Below, in pieces: positions 11,049 through 20,529 of a stretch of DNA of 64,000 nt (its first letter is position 1; each line of letters opens with the position of its first letter). A model generated the notes under the pieces. It did not search any database, was not told the DNA's origin, and worked only from the letters and a program-made list of their open reading frames with translations. Origin of the DNA: Protopterus annectens (taxonomy: Eukaryota > Chordata > Ceratodontiformes > Protopteridae); the NCBI RefSeq assembly GCF_019279795.1, contig NC_056739.1, positions 11,429,968 to 11,493,967 on the forward strand. The letters run 5' to 3'. The translations under genes and the position numbers were made by a program.

Positions 11049-12157
11049 TTACACATAGAACAAGATAAAGGTGTTTTCAATGTCTTGTGACATAGAGAGC
11101 CAAAATACTAGTCTTCTTGCCCTTGTTTTGATAGAGTCAGTTCCTGGGTGACCATGATGAAAGATAGTAATGTACTGTTGTTGCAAGGACTTTGGAACAA
11201 TGACCTTTGGACCTTTCATAATGATACTATTGTCAGATAAAATCTCATCTCTATATGGAAAAAAGGTTGCACTTCTTGAGGTAAACCAGATGATTGTTTT
11301 GATGGCCATCCTTGATTGGTTGAGCCTTTGTAAAATGGGTTCTGTGGCTGTGTGATTTCTCAGCTCATCGAGGCATGTGGAAGAAAAATTTTTCACTTCC
11401 ATGATTTCAAAATCAAGATTCTCATTTTCATGCTGTTCTGTGGTGTTTCTGGGTGATCTGGATAAAGTTCCAGCAAGATAAAGAAGTTTGCCTTTCTTGT
11501 AGACAAGAGTGAAATTATACATTTGTAATCTCAACATCATACATTGCAGTCTGGCTGGAGCTGAATGCATAGGCTTTCTCAAGATGGTAACTACAGGTTG
11601 ATGGTCTGTTTTGATCTGGATATGTCTACCATAAAACATAATTGTGGAATTTTGAACATGCAAACACAATTGCCAAAAGCTCTTTCTCGATCTAAGCATA
11701 CTGCATTTCAGTTTGGGTAAGATTTCTCAATGCATAAGGCAACAGGTTGACCCTCTTGTAGAATAACTGCATCAAGATCAAATTTCAAAGCATCACATGA
11801 AATAGTAACTGGCTTGTGAACATCATAATATGTGAGAATTGGTGGACTAGCTGTTCTCTGTTTCAGGACATCAAATGTTCTTTGGTGTTGCTCTAACCAA
11901 GACCAGGATACACCTTTACATGTCAGCTTTGTAAGCAGTACTGAAAGTTGGCTCAAGTCTGGAATGAACTTGCCTAGACAGTTAATCATGCCAAGAAAAC
12001 ATTGCAGGGCTTGAACATTGTTTGGAGCTGGCATCTTGAAAATGGCTGTTTGCTTGGAAGGGTCTGGTCGTAGGCCTGAACTGGTAAATAAATGACCAAC
12101 ATAAGTAACCTCTAGTATCCTGAATTTGCATTTCTGTGGACTGAGCTTGAGATTCAC
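11049..12157 (-). pseudogene. gypsy RT connection, RNase H and integrase zinc-binding region
   Basis: Frame 11708-12157 covers the end of RT and the start of RNase H (KCKFRILEVTYVGHLFTSSG; PVTISCDALKFDLDAVILQ, normally DAS.. at the first RNase H Asp). Frame 11049-11699 continues with IQIKTDHQPVVTILRKP (TDH box), then the linker and the integrase N-terminal HHCC module (IFHHGHPGTDSIKTRARRL). A frame change near 11700-11708 separates them. Confidence 0.85.
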
Positions 12158-12790
12158 TTGACATGCTCTTTCCAGAACTTTTTTGAAGTTTCTGTCATCT
12201 CAGCTTCACCATTACCTCCTACAAGTATGTTGTTTACTATGATAGCACAAGGATACCCAGAAAAAAGTTGGTCCATTGCATGTTGAAAGACTTCACTTGC
12301 AGAATTTATCCCAAATTGCATTCTCAAAATCTGCACCTTCCAAATGGAATACTGAAAGTAGTGAGCAATGAAGATATTTTTGTCAAGCTGAATTTGCCAA
12401 AATGAACTCTTTGCAGCTAAGACAGAAAAAGAAAACAGTGGCATTTGGCATCAGAGCTGCAAATTCTTTGATTGTGCACATTGGATGATGAGGTCTTTTG
12501 AGTGCTTTGTTCAAATCTCGTGGATCAATACATATTCTGATGTCATTTGAGCTTTTCTTATGAGCTACCACCATGGAAGATACCTACTCAGTTGGTTCTG
12601 TAACTGGACAAATCACACCTTGTCGCACCATTTTATCTAGCTCAGCTTTGACTCTCTCCTGCATGGTTACCGGAACGTTTTATGCTAGCCTAATAACTGG
12701 ACTGACATCCAGGTCTAACTTCATGGAGTACACAACTGGAAGTTTCCCTAGTTTGCCTTCAAAAAGATCAGCATAGGTAGGAAAAATGTA
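12154..12790 (-). pseudogene. gypsy reverse transcriptase palm and fingers
   Basis: Frames 12383-12574 (IRICIDPRDLNKALKRPHHPM, the RT fingers motif) and 12154-12444 (SSFWQIQLDKN, MQFGINSASEVFQHAMDQL, and the active-site block IIVNNILVGG). The usual V-D-D of gypsy RT is V-N-N here, so both active-site aspartates are lost. The part to 12790 is the broken RT N-terminus. Confidence 0.88.
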
Positions 12791-12805
12791 CTAGGTGAAA
12801 CTAGA

Positions 12806-13200
12806 CTAATGGTCTTTCAAGTTGATTTCGTGGACTTCCTTATTAAATGAAAGCAGTCCAATCTTCAAACTGTCACTGAGCCCTAATAATGAATGGACGT
12901 GCCTCTTGACCACATAAAATAACAAGTCATAACATCTCCCAGCAGAATAACATGAAAGCACTACTGAGCCTTCAGTATGAATTTTTTTCACCACCATAAG
13001 CAACAAGCTTTGCACTCCTTGCCAATTTAAGCCTTTCACCATGACACACTCTAGCAAATGTTGCTGCTGACATAACACTGCACTTGGAACCTGTGTCAAT
13101 TTTGAGCTCTGTGGGTTTTCCATTTATCTGAATGGTACAAAATACTTTTCTTTGCCCTTAAATCTATTGCATCAACTGTTTCATAAAGCACTGACACATC
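12806..13200 (-). pseudogene. gypsy aspartic protease
   Basis: The reverse complement of about 13080-13120 reads KPTELKIDTGSK, with the DTG active-site triad of retroelement aspartic proteases. Downstream in the 12806-13123 frame is KIHTEGSVVLSC, then a segment leading to LLGLSDSLKIGLL (the flap-distal LG motif). The frame breaks after the DTG box. The protease would process Gag-Pol. Confidence 0.82.
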
Positions 13201-13269
13201 ATTAACATAAAGAGTAGGGTTGCAGCTCTCTAATTGATCAACTAATTTCTTGAAATGTTCTCTTTTACT

Positions 13270-14208
13270 AAAAGAATGTGGGCCTTTTGATTTACAAAAC
13301 TTCTTGAAATTATTCCATTTATTCCATTTGTGGCATTGCTGATCAAAAGCTAAACATTTTTCCCTTTTAGATTCAAGATGTCCACCACAATTATGACAGT
13401 TGGCTATGAAACTAGGTTAGGGCCCATGCTTTGAGTTTGCTGACTCACTCTCATGCTTCACTGAGACTGTGCGAACTCTGGAATGTGCAGTAAAGTTCTG
13501 GGATTTGCCAGTAACTGCTGCAGGGGCTACAGCTGCTGCCATGTGTTTGGGTCTATTTCTTTTAACCAAGTGCTGCATACTATCAACATGGGCTTCATCG
13601 CTGTGCCTTCTAGAGCTACTCTCATTTGTAAGCATATTTGTGTGCTTTTCTGTGAGCTCATATATCTGACAAATCTCAATGACCTTATTCAAAGTTAAAT
13701 ACCTGTCAGGAAGCAAAATCTTTTTCACAGCATCATCTTGAATACCACACACATCTGTCCTTTACCAGCTCATCCCTTAAATCGCCAAATCTGCATGTTT
13801 TAGCCCTATTTCTCAAGTCAATTATATATTTTGCAAAAATTTCAACAGGTTTTTGATCTCTTGTGTAAAGTGCCTTTCCATTGTACCATTTGTCTGGGGG
13901 TTACACATTTCTCTAAATTTACATTTTAAGCACTTAGGGTCCTCCTTTGACTCAGCCAGTACAACAATATGATGGTTTTCCCCCTCTCCTGCATAGATAG
14001 CAGGTGCATACACGAATGAATGCTCCCTTTCCATGGCTTCTGACCCAGCTATATTAAACAGAATAAATGCCTTTGTATGGTCAGCTTTATCAGAAAATGC
14101 AGGCTGTATGAAAATGTCGTACTCTTGCTCAAACACTCTCCAGTTCTCTGCAATATTATGATCAAACACACGTACACTGGGTTTTTGAAATCTGTCTGCC
14201 ATGCCCAC
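13270..14208 (-). pseudogene. gypsy gag with Cys/His zinc-knuckle region
   Basis: The minus-strand start is at 14208 (MGMADRFQKPS). The 128-codon N-terminal frame (13822-14208) has WRVFEQEYDIFIQP and KAFILFNIAGSEA, as in vertebrate gypsy gag. Frame 13417-13752 holds the capsid C-terminus (LTLNKVIEICQIYEL). A Cys/His segment, CHNCGGHLESKREKC then CHKWNKWNNFKKFC, lies at about 13290-13400. It resembles the paired knuckles of gypsy gag that bind RNA. Frame breaks are present. Confidence 0.85.
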
Positions 14209-14838
14209 AATGTATGCACAAACACACTGAAAATATGGGCTTAGTAATTATGCATGAATAAACTGTTCTGTGAGCTTGTAATAACATTCAAATGTACAAT
14301 AAACTCTGAAATACTGTACTTTGCAAAATATGCTCTGTAATGGCTGTAGTCTGCAAAATAACCTTACTGTGATACTGCACAAACATGTGAGCAATTTATA
14401 CACTTATGATCACTCGGATATCTTTAATTTATAGGAAAATATGTGCTTAGTGAAAATGCTGTCATTTCCTTTTATTTTATTTGTTTTATGCAATGGGACT
14501 TTATTTCAAACACTTTCCATAGTAATTCAAATATTTTATCAGTCTTGGACATATCTGTTTATTTAAATATTGTTTAGAGTGTTATGCCTCATTTCATATT
14601 TTGTGAATAAGAAATAGTTTTGAGCAAGTTTTAATAACTGAAATTCGTTTCTGACTTGTTTTGCAAATTGTGTGTGCAGTAGAGAAGATTCACTGCTGCA
14701 TATTCCTCCAGTGCCAATCGGGTGCCCCTTGAACTTAAGTGGAAGAAACTGGAACTCTTTCTGGCAACAAATCATCTTGGCCATTCGTCTTCTAACATCA
14801 TGTCCCTTTAGACATGTCACTTCTGACATCATGCCTCT
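14209..14838 (-). other. gypsy 5' leader between LTR and gag
   Basis: About 630 bp with no credible coding region (the 89-codon ORF at 14563-14832 resembles nothing known). The bases next to the LTR, where a tRNA primer would bind, do not match a primer site I can name. Confidence 0.6.
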
Positions 14839-15105
14839 TGTCCCTCTCTAACATAGATGACAAGCAGACAGGGTATTTTATTTAGATGCTTTAATACATA
14901 GAAAAAACATCAGGATGGATAGCAACACCATAAAATATAAACAAACTGGTTAACAAACAGACCTTACATACATACATACTTACATGCTTACATCTCAAAA
15001 GCTTACTACAAAATGGCAGTCAGACTCGCACATGCTCAGTATTTATACACTTGTGCAAGCCCTTGGATAGCTTCTTAAAGAAGCATACACACATATTGAT
15101 TTGCA
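14839..15105 (-). repeat. 5' LTR of the gypsy element
   Basis: 267 bp, pairs with 9702-9959. It starts tgtccctctctaacat and ends tgatttgca. Confidence 0.93.
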
Positions 15106-15542
15106 GGCCTTTTCCTAGATGGCTCTAAAGCCAAGGTGGAAGGCTTCAGAGATGATGGCTATGTTTCTTTACCATTACCTTTAGGGGATTGAGCCCCAGA
15201 TATCACTTCTCCAAAGGAAGATAGCAACAATCCTTTTAAGATAAGTTTTTTTTTTCTCTACTAAAGCCTGGCACCAGAAGATCGAACAATTCTCTTATAT
15301 GTTCATAGATTATTACTAGGTTAACTACACTTGTGGGCCATTTTAACCCTAACCAATTACCTTATGTGAGAATCATTACCTGCACCTTGTGTCTGTAAGG
15401 TAAACCCTTTAACCATTATGCCAACCTCTTGCAGATGTTGTGGCCCTAGGCAATAAACACATAGTGTGCGGGCATCTAACAGTGGTAGCTTGTGCCCACA
15501 CTTGACACAATTTTTAAACCTAGAGGGGTCTGTTTCTGCCAT
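15106..15542 (-). pseudogene. gag-like ORF of DIRS copy A, N-terminal Cys/His part
   Basis: The minus-strand start at 15542 gives MAETDPSRFKNCVKCGHKLP, then LCVYCLGPQHLQEV, matching the N-terminal Cys/His cluster of copy F (FKKCTKC..., CVYCLGAKHLQESC). The final C-x2-C half is lost to a frameshift. At 15106 the frame meets the gypsy LTR. Across the insertion the gag frame reads on (EPSRKRP then VTIPKLD), which supports an insertion inside this ORF. Confidence 0.75.
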
Positions 15543-15839
15543 TACAGCAGTAACTACCTAACAGGAAAAGTTAAGACAGGTTTTTTTTTTGTCTAGAAAG
15601 AGAGAAGGTGGGGAAAAAATACCAGTGATGGTAATAAAGGACTACACAAGAGTGTAGAAAGGTAAAAAGATAGAAAGAAAAATCATCAACAAGGACAAAC
15701 TGTATGATAGACAAAGGAAGAAATTACCAACTATGGTAATTGAAGAAATACGAAATCAAATTAGGGTAAGGGATGAGAAATATAAGAAAATATAAGGTTT
15801 TAGAAAACTATAAATTGAAAAAACTATCACTTATCTGTG

Positions 15840-16043
15840 AAAGCTCAAGAGCTAGGCTGACCATGTCTTTTCACAAAAAGCAGCAAACGAGATCTGAGGT
15901 AGCTTAGGGTTGGTGTGTTATGAGTAAGGTAGAAGGTTGAAAGCTTTTTGTTTACAATGAGCTTTAGTAATGGCTGAGTTAGATCTGAGGATCGGATCCG
16001 AATCCATCAGTTGAGGATAGAATGAAAATTGACAACATCAGAT
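15840..16043 (-). repeat. DIRS A gag-side terminus
   Basis: It holds aaacgagatctgaggtagc, ggatcggatccgaatccatc, gttgaggatagaatgaaaa and the end gacaacatcagat. Its inverse partner is the recombinase-side arm at 4441-4510. At 16044 the sequence returns to DIRS copy B. Confidence 0.75.
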
Positions 16044-16200
16044 CAAAAACGTATCAGGTCACTTCCAAAGACATGGATAGGGAGAAGGTGGGGGATAGTT
16101 GAGGAAGAATGAAAATGAACAACTTAGAAACATAGTTATGGTGAGTAAATAACTTTTATACCTGGTGCTGTCATTTTCAATCATTCCTCAATGAATGGGA
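16044..16200 (-). repeat. DIRS B inner terminal arm and internal complementary region
   Basis: It continues the B terminus cut at 4430: ttgaggaagaatgaaaatg and catagttatggtgag are the inverse of 4120-4185. The following bases (ataacttttatacctgg) resume B's internal complementary stretch before the recombinase C-terminus. Confidence 0.7.
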
Positions 16201-16239
16201 CAGAGTCCCCAGCTACAGTAACCTTAGGTGGCCCTCAAG

Positions 16240-17390
16240 GAAGGATATTCTAGAGAACAGCAGAACCAAATGCAGCCCTGTTTCTAGAGATGATATCCAG
16301 CTTGGAATGAAAAATAAAGGAAAGAGAATTAGACCAAGTGGCAGCTGCACACATATCATTAATAGAGGCTCTATCCCAAAAGGCAGCTGAAGTAGACATT
16401 GACCTAGTTAAGTGTGCACTTGGCTGTTTTGGCAAGGTTAAACCTGTTGAAGAATAAACATAAGAAATACAATCCATTTGGCTAGTGTAGTTTTAGATAC
16501 TGGTTTTCCCAATTTGTTATTGTCAAAGGAAGCAAACAATTGGTCAATTTTTCTTAATTCTTTCATCCTATCAAGATAGAAGTGAAGTTGCCTAGATACA
16601 TCTAAAAGGTGAAGCATGCATTCTTCTTTGTTGTCAAATTTAGGAAAGAAAACCGTGAAGTTGATCACTTGGTTGATGTTTGCTTCATAGGCCATTCTGG
16701 GTACAAAGGAAGGATTAGTAAGTAAAGTAACCCGATCTTTGTGGAAAATTAAATAAGGCAGTTTTGAAAAGAGTGCTTGGAGTTCAGAGAGACACCTCTC
16801 AGAAGTTATAGCCACAATAAAGACTGCCTTCCAAGAAAGAAATTTGAAATCGGCCTTTGCTGAAGGTTCAAAAGGGGATTGTATTAAATTCTGCAAAACA
16901 ACAGTAAGATCCCAAGGTGGAGTGGGATCTTTTATCAGAGGTCTCAGTAATAAGGTACCATTAAGGAAGGCTTTATATAATTTGGATAAGGCAAAAGGTG
17001 AAGCATCATCCCCACTGTGATAGCTGGAGATGGCTGCCAGCTGATCTTTGATTGTGGAGAAACTAGAACCACTTTGAAAAACTGAAGCAAGAAAATCTGA
17101 AACAGTGGAGACTGGAGTGGTGAAGGGATCCAGTTCTCTCTGTTGTGCCCAAAAAGAAAATCTCTTCCATTTATTCTTATAAATTTTTCTTGAGAGGGTT
17201 TCTGAGATAAGAATAAAGTTTGGCAAACAGGGGAGGAAAGCCTGGAATGTTTAGCCATCATCAGAACTGGAAAAAACGTGGTCAATCTGAGGCTAGTAAT
17301 GTCCAGCTGAATCATCCTTGATGGATGTGAAAGAAGGTCTGGACTGGGGTCCGGTGTCCAAGGTGGACATAAGTGAGACCATAGGAAGGG
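16240..17390 (-). pseudogene. Tyrosine recombinase of DIRS copy B
   Basis: A 262-codon ORF (16438-17226) covers the N-terminal and core parts: SGSSFSTIKDQLAAISSYH, LLRPLIKDPTPPWDLTVVL, and FLSWKAVFIVAITSERCLSEL, where intact copies have TSARRVSEL (the first catalytic Arg is altered in context). The C-terminal frame (16250-16477) keeps AHLTRSMS (H-x-x-R). The tyrosine position of HTFISHYKLD reads LSFIFHSKLD, so the nucleophile is lost. The frames join with a shift near 16440-16477. Confidence 0.85.
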
Positions 17391-17399
17391 GAACCACAC

Positions 17400-18070
17400 G
17401 TTGAGGCCAGAAGGGGAATATGAGGATTACTTTGCTCATCAAGAGAGTGCTTAAGGAATTTGGGAATTAGAGGTAGGGGAGGATAAGCATATAGAAGATT
17501 GAAGGGCAAAATGTGGACTAGACCATCTCTCTGTGACAGTCCCACAGGAGGAACAGGGCAAAGAACCTGCTGCATTTGTTGTTGAGGGAAGAGGTGAATA
17601 GATTGCAAGGTTGACCGTATTTGAGGAAGATCATATTTCCCACTGATTGACTGAGAGACCATTCATGAGGCATCAGGATAGTCCTGCTGAGCTTGTCTGC
17701 TAGAACGTTGGATTTCTGCGGTATGTGCAAGAAAGTGGTTGGAAGAAATCACCCACTGCCAGACTCTTATTGCTTCTTGGCAAAGGGTTTACAATCTGGT
17801 TCTCCCTTGTTTGTTGATATAGCAAACTACTGACATGTTGCCCATTTGGATATCAATTGGCCCTAGAGGAAGAGAGTTCTGAAAGGCCTGCAACACTAAA
17901 AGGACTCCTCTCATCTCTAAGATATTTATATGCAACTTGGTTTCTTCTGGGCTCCATGTGCCTTGAACAGTCCGTCCCAAGAAATGCCCCCCCCCACACC
18001 CCAATTGAGAGGCATCCTTGGTCACCGTGATGTTTGGGGGAGGAAGGATAAAGGGATAGCCTTGACAAAC
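17400..18070 (-). pseudogene. RNase H and methyltransferase-like region of DIRS copy B
   Basis: The frame at 17789-18025 starts MTKDASQLGCGGGHFLG (RNase H first Asp) and has LHINILEMRGVLLVLQAF (Glu) and MGNMSVVCYINKQG (catalytic Asp replaced by Gly). Downstream frames hold the IPQKSNVLADKLSRTIL block at 17518-17730 and QQQMQQVLCPVPPVG in another frame at 17312-17662. The latter is a shifted reading of the DLFA...FF region. Confidence 0.78.
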
Positions 18071-18119
18071 TTTGTCAGACTTAATCCACCACAGTATGGA
18101 TTCCTTGCAGATCTGAGAT

Positions 18120-18860
18120 AGTTTTATAGGGTGTAGCGAGGACTGCTGAAGAATGGACCATTGAACTCCTACTACTGGAGGATATGTATGTGAAGACGAG
18201 CAGTAGGTCTCATGATAATCACTGTAGCCATTGATCCTAAGGCTTTGAGAACCATTTTTGCTTGAGGAGAATGGTGAGAAAGATCCTGTCTGACATTCAA
18301 TGTCAATACAAGAATCCTATTTTGCGGTAAGACAGCAAGACAATTAACTGTATATAGTTGAGCCCCTATAAACTCCAAGATTTGAAATGGTTGAAGGTGG
18401 GACTTTGAAAGATTGATTGTGATTCCCAGGTACTGAGATAATCAGAGTAGGTAATCCCTGGCTTTTACTAGAAGATGCCTATTTGTGAGGAGCCAGTCAT
18501 CTAGATAAGGAAACACTCTGAATCCATGCAGTCTTAGGTGAGCTGCTACTACTGCCATGCATTTGGTGAACACACTGAGGGTTGTGGTAAGACCAAAGTG
18601 CAGGGCTCTGAACTGGTAATGATTGGCTCCCAGCCAGAAGTGTAGGTATCTTTGATGTGATAGTATGCGTCCTGAAGATGTACTGAGCACATCCAGTCAT
18701 CCTTTCATAATAGAGGCAGAATGGACTGAACCATTACAGAACTTGGAGTTCTTTACAAACTGGTTGAGATAACTGAGATCCAAGATAGGTCTCAGCTCCC
18801 CTGTTTTCTTTGTCACTGAAAAGAACCTTGATTAAAATCCAGATCCTCTTTGGTCTGGGT
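18120..18860 (-). pseudogene. Reverse transcriptase of DIRS copy B
   Basis: Frame 18442-18690 has LHFWLGANHYQFRALHFGL and the intact active-site box FPYLDDWLL (YLDD at 18496-18507). Frame 18172-18378 has the post-palm MEFIGAQLYT segment and LKALGSMATVI. The beginning (to about 18860) still shows the LDLS and FLVTKKTG-like blocks in broken frame. RT start and gag are missing beyond about 18895. Confidence 0.82.
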
Positions 18861-18894
18861 AAAGGAGCTCAAAAGTCATCCTAGAATCTAGTGA

Positions 18895-18973
18895 AAAGCT
18901 GTTGAACTGGATCCAAGAATCGGATCCAAGACATATTTATTGAGGGACAAATGAGAATGATAACATCAGATCA
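18895..18973 (-). repeat. DIRS B gag-side terminus, fused to RT by deletion
   Basis: The words atccaagaatcggatccaag, attgagggac, aatgagaatgataacatcagat match the last about 80 bp of the gag-side termini of A and G. It sits directly after the RT start, so about 2.3 kb (gag) is missing. Confidence 0.65.
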
Positions 18974-18988
18974 GATATTCAAATTCCT

Positions 18989-19387
18989 GGGTCTATATTA
19001 TATTGTTGAAACGGCATTACAGCGAATGCCGTTTTGACGACACATAAAGTGAAAAATTAAAAAACAGTGAAAGCTCAGGTCAGCGATTTTTTTCCTAGGG
19101 AAAAAAAAATCGCTTGGCCTGAGCCATGACATTGCCCTTTACCCCACTGTAGTATGATCTCAGAGTTGGTATTTTTAGTTAGGGGGTGTGGGGGGGGGTG
19201 TTGGATGCGACGTCCCCCACTTTGAAATGTTTTAACAGGTGTGTTTTGTATTGCTAGTCTACCAATTTTTTTCCCTAGGAAAAAAAAAATCAGCAATCTG
19301 GGGTTTCACTGTTTTTGAATTTTGTCCTTTATGTGTCGTCAAAATGGCATTCGCTGTAATGCCGTTTTAACAATATAATATAGACCT
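18989..19387. mobile_element. 399-bp MITE-like foldback element with 8-bp target duplication
   Basis: Identical 8-mers aaattcct flank it (18981-18988 and 19388-19395). The ends are inverted repeats of about 85 bp (gggtctatattat... and ...ataatatagacct), continuing less well to about 130 bp. Each arm contains a short hairpin (acggcat / atgccgt around tacagcga; the second base pair has mutated in one arm). Further in are near-palindromes around cctaggg with long A and T runs (19087-19115 and 19262-19292). No coding capacity. The 8-bp duplication fits a hAT-type non-autonomous element. The termini are unfamiliar to me, so the superfamily is an inference. Confidence 0.88.
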
Positions 19388-19766
19388 AAATTCCTCACTG
19401 CTGCAGCATCCTTTATGGTATATGGTTTGTTTCCTGCCAAGGAAACAGCAACCAGCTAGCTTTTTTTTTAAACAAGAAACATCTTTATTAAATTATCACT
19501 TATGACATAAGCAATTATACATTTGTATAAATGAAAACAAACCATAGTAACACAATCTTAGTTGCAAACATTTTACATCACAAACCATACTGACATAATC
19601 CCGGATACAAACACGATACATCACTTATAATCTACCCGATCATTGTCAGTCAAACACTGCATAGCTCACTCAAGTCTTACCATCTTTTAAACCTAATTCC
19701 TCCCCTGTATGTATTGTTCCACCAATATTTTTTCCTATGTAATTTGCTCCTACCCTTTTCTAAAGA

Positions 19767-20189
19767 TCACAATTTCAGTTGTTTTAGCTTTGTTACTACA
19801 TTCACTTCCTCCAGTACAGATGATTTAGACTTTGATTTCCATTTTCTAGTAATTGCTTTATAGGCAGCCATCATAATTAAACTCAGCAAGGTCTTACTAT
19901 GTCTAGACAATTCTGATTCTGAATTATAGCTCAGAAAAATAGTTTCCCTAGTTACAACAATTTGCTCACCCAGCATCTCTGACAGAGTAGACTGCAGGAA
20001 TCTTTAAAGTCTGCCAACTCATTACACTTCTAGAAAATATATTACCGCTTTCGTCTCCATCGCACCTCCAACATTTGCTGCCTACCTGAGGAGAAATTCT
20101 CTGACGTCTACTTGGGGTATAAGAATATGTACGTAAACATTTCCAAGCAAAAAATCCTAAATCTTCTAGATTTTTTTTGCATATCTGGT

Positions 20190-20236
<47 letters not shown>

Positions 20237-20330
20237 AATACTGTGGCTCCTTTGCCAGTTTTCTCCAATAAATTCCAGCCCTGTCTTGCCTATCGTCTGT
20301 ATCCCGAATTGCATTCATCTCTATCGGCAG
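19767..20330 (-). pseudogene. L1-like ORF2 C-terminal region with Cys motif
   Basis: Frames with LGEQIVVTRETIFLSYNSES (19767-19976) and RISPQVGSKCWRCDGDES (within 19966-20268). The KCWRC part matches the C-terminal Cys-rich motif of L1 ORF2. A TA microsatellite (20192-20234) has expanded inside this region. The same segments recur at 59581-59900 (LGEQIVVSKEIIFLS; KCWRCDGKE), showing one family. Confidence 0.75.
20192..20234. repeat. (TA)n microsatellite
   Basis: About 21 uninterrupted AT units inside the L1-like ORF2. Confidence 0.95.
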
Positions 20331-20529
20331 ATCTCCTTTCTCCATTCTTGTGTTTGCTTAGTTCTTAGAATACTTTCTGCTACTTTAAGAATATAATATT
20401 CTTTATGATTATTGTTATTCTCCTTGACAGTCTGCATCCAAAATCTCAGTCTCCCCTTGTTTTTTGAGATCCCCCCTGTTTCATCATCATCCTTTTCCAC
20501 TTTTTCTACTTTGAATTATAGTTTTCTGC

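Larger units (their letters stand above)
9702..15105 (-). mobile_element. Ty3/gypsy LTR retrotransposon inserted in DIRS A gag
   Basis: Two direct repeats, 9702-9959 and 14839-15105, each start tgt and end ca. They flank a minus-strand gag (14208 down to about 13270), protease, RT, RNase H and integrase. A purine tract (reverse complement of 9960-9971) precedes the 3' LTR. The flanking 5-mers (tcact and ggcct) do not match, so no target duplication is visible. The order protease-RT-RNase H-integrase is that of Ty3/gypsy. The coding regions are broken in many places and catalytic residues are lost. Confidence 0.92.
4431..16043 (-). mobile_element. DIRS copy A, inserted in copy B and itself split by a gypsy element
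   Basis: Minus-strand order: Cys/His gag start (15542), [gypsy insertion 9702-15105], rest of gag, RT, RNase H, methyltransferase-like region, tyrosine recombinase (to about 4925), paired terminal arms (4431-4870). The gag-side terminus ends near 16043 with gacaacatcagat. The same word appears in inverse in the internal complementary stretch near 4845 (atctgatgttgac), so both ends are supported to within about ten bases. Many frameshifts and stops show an old copy. Confidence 0.8.
4107..18973 (-). mobile_element. DIRS copy B, split by copy A and lacking gag
   Basis: B's left (recombinase-side) terminus begins near 4107 and runs to 4430. DIRS copy A (4431-16043) interrupts it, and it resumes at 16044 with the rest of the terminal region. 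Coding order on the minus strand is RT (about 18860-18120), RNase H/methyltransferase-like region, recombinase (to about 16240). Beyond the RT start, near 18895, the sequence jumps directly to a gag-side terminus (18895-18973), so gag was lost by internal deletion. Outer ends are approximate, inferred from the inverted arms tttcattcttcctcaa (4160s) and ttgaggaagaatgaaaatg (16100s). Confidence 0.75.

Noticed and set aside
14820..14838. A tRNA primer-binding site beside the gypsy 5' LTR
   Set aside because: The bases do not match the 3' end of a tRNA I can name with confidence.
9697..15110. A 5-bp target duplication for the gypsy element
   Set aside because: The flanking 5-mers are tcact and ggcct, which do not match.
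19396..19459. Similarity of the DNA after the MITE (ctgccaagg, ctagcttt) to the flank in the 646-bp units (2490-2525)
   Set aside because: Short and partly degenerate. It may be a shared old repeat, but I cannot support it by eye.
20112..20396. ORFs with Tyr-Ile repeats on both strands
   Set aside because: A translated TA microsatellite inside L1 ORF2.
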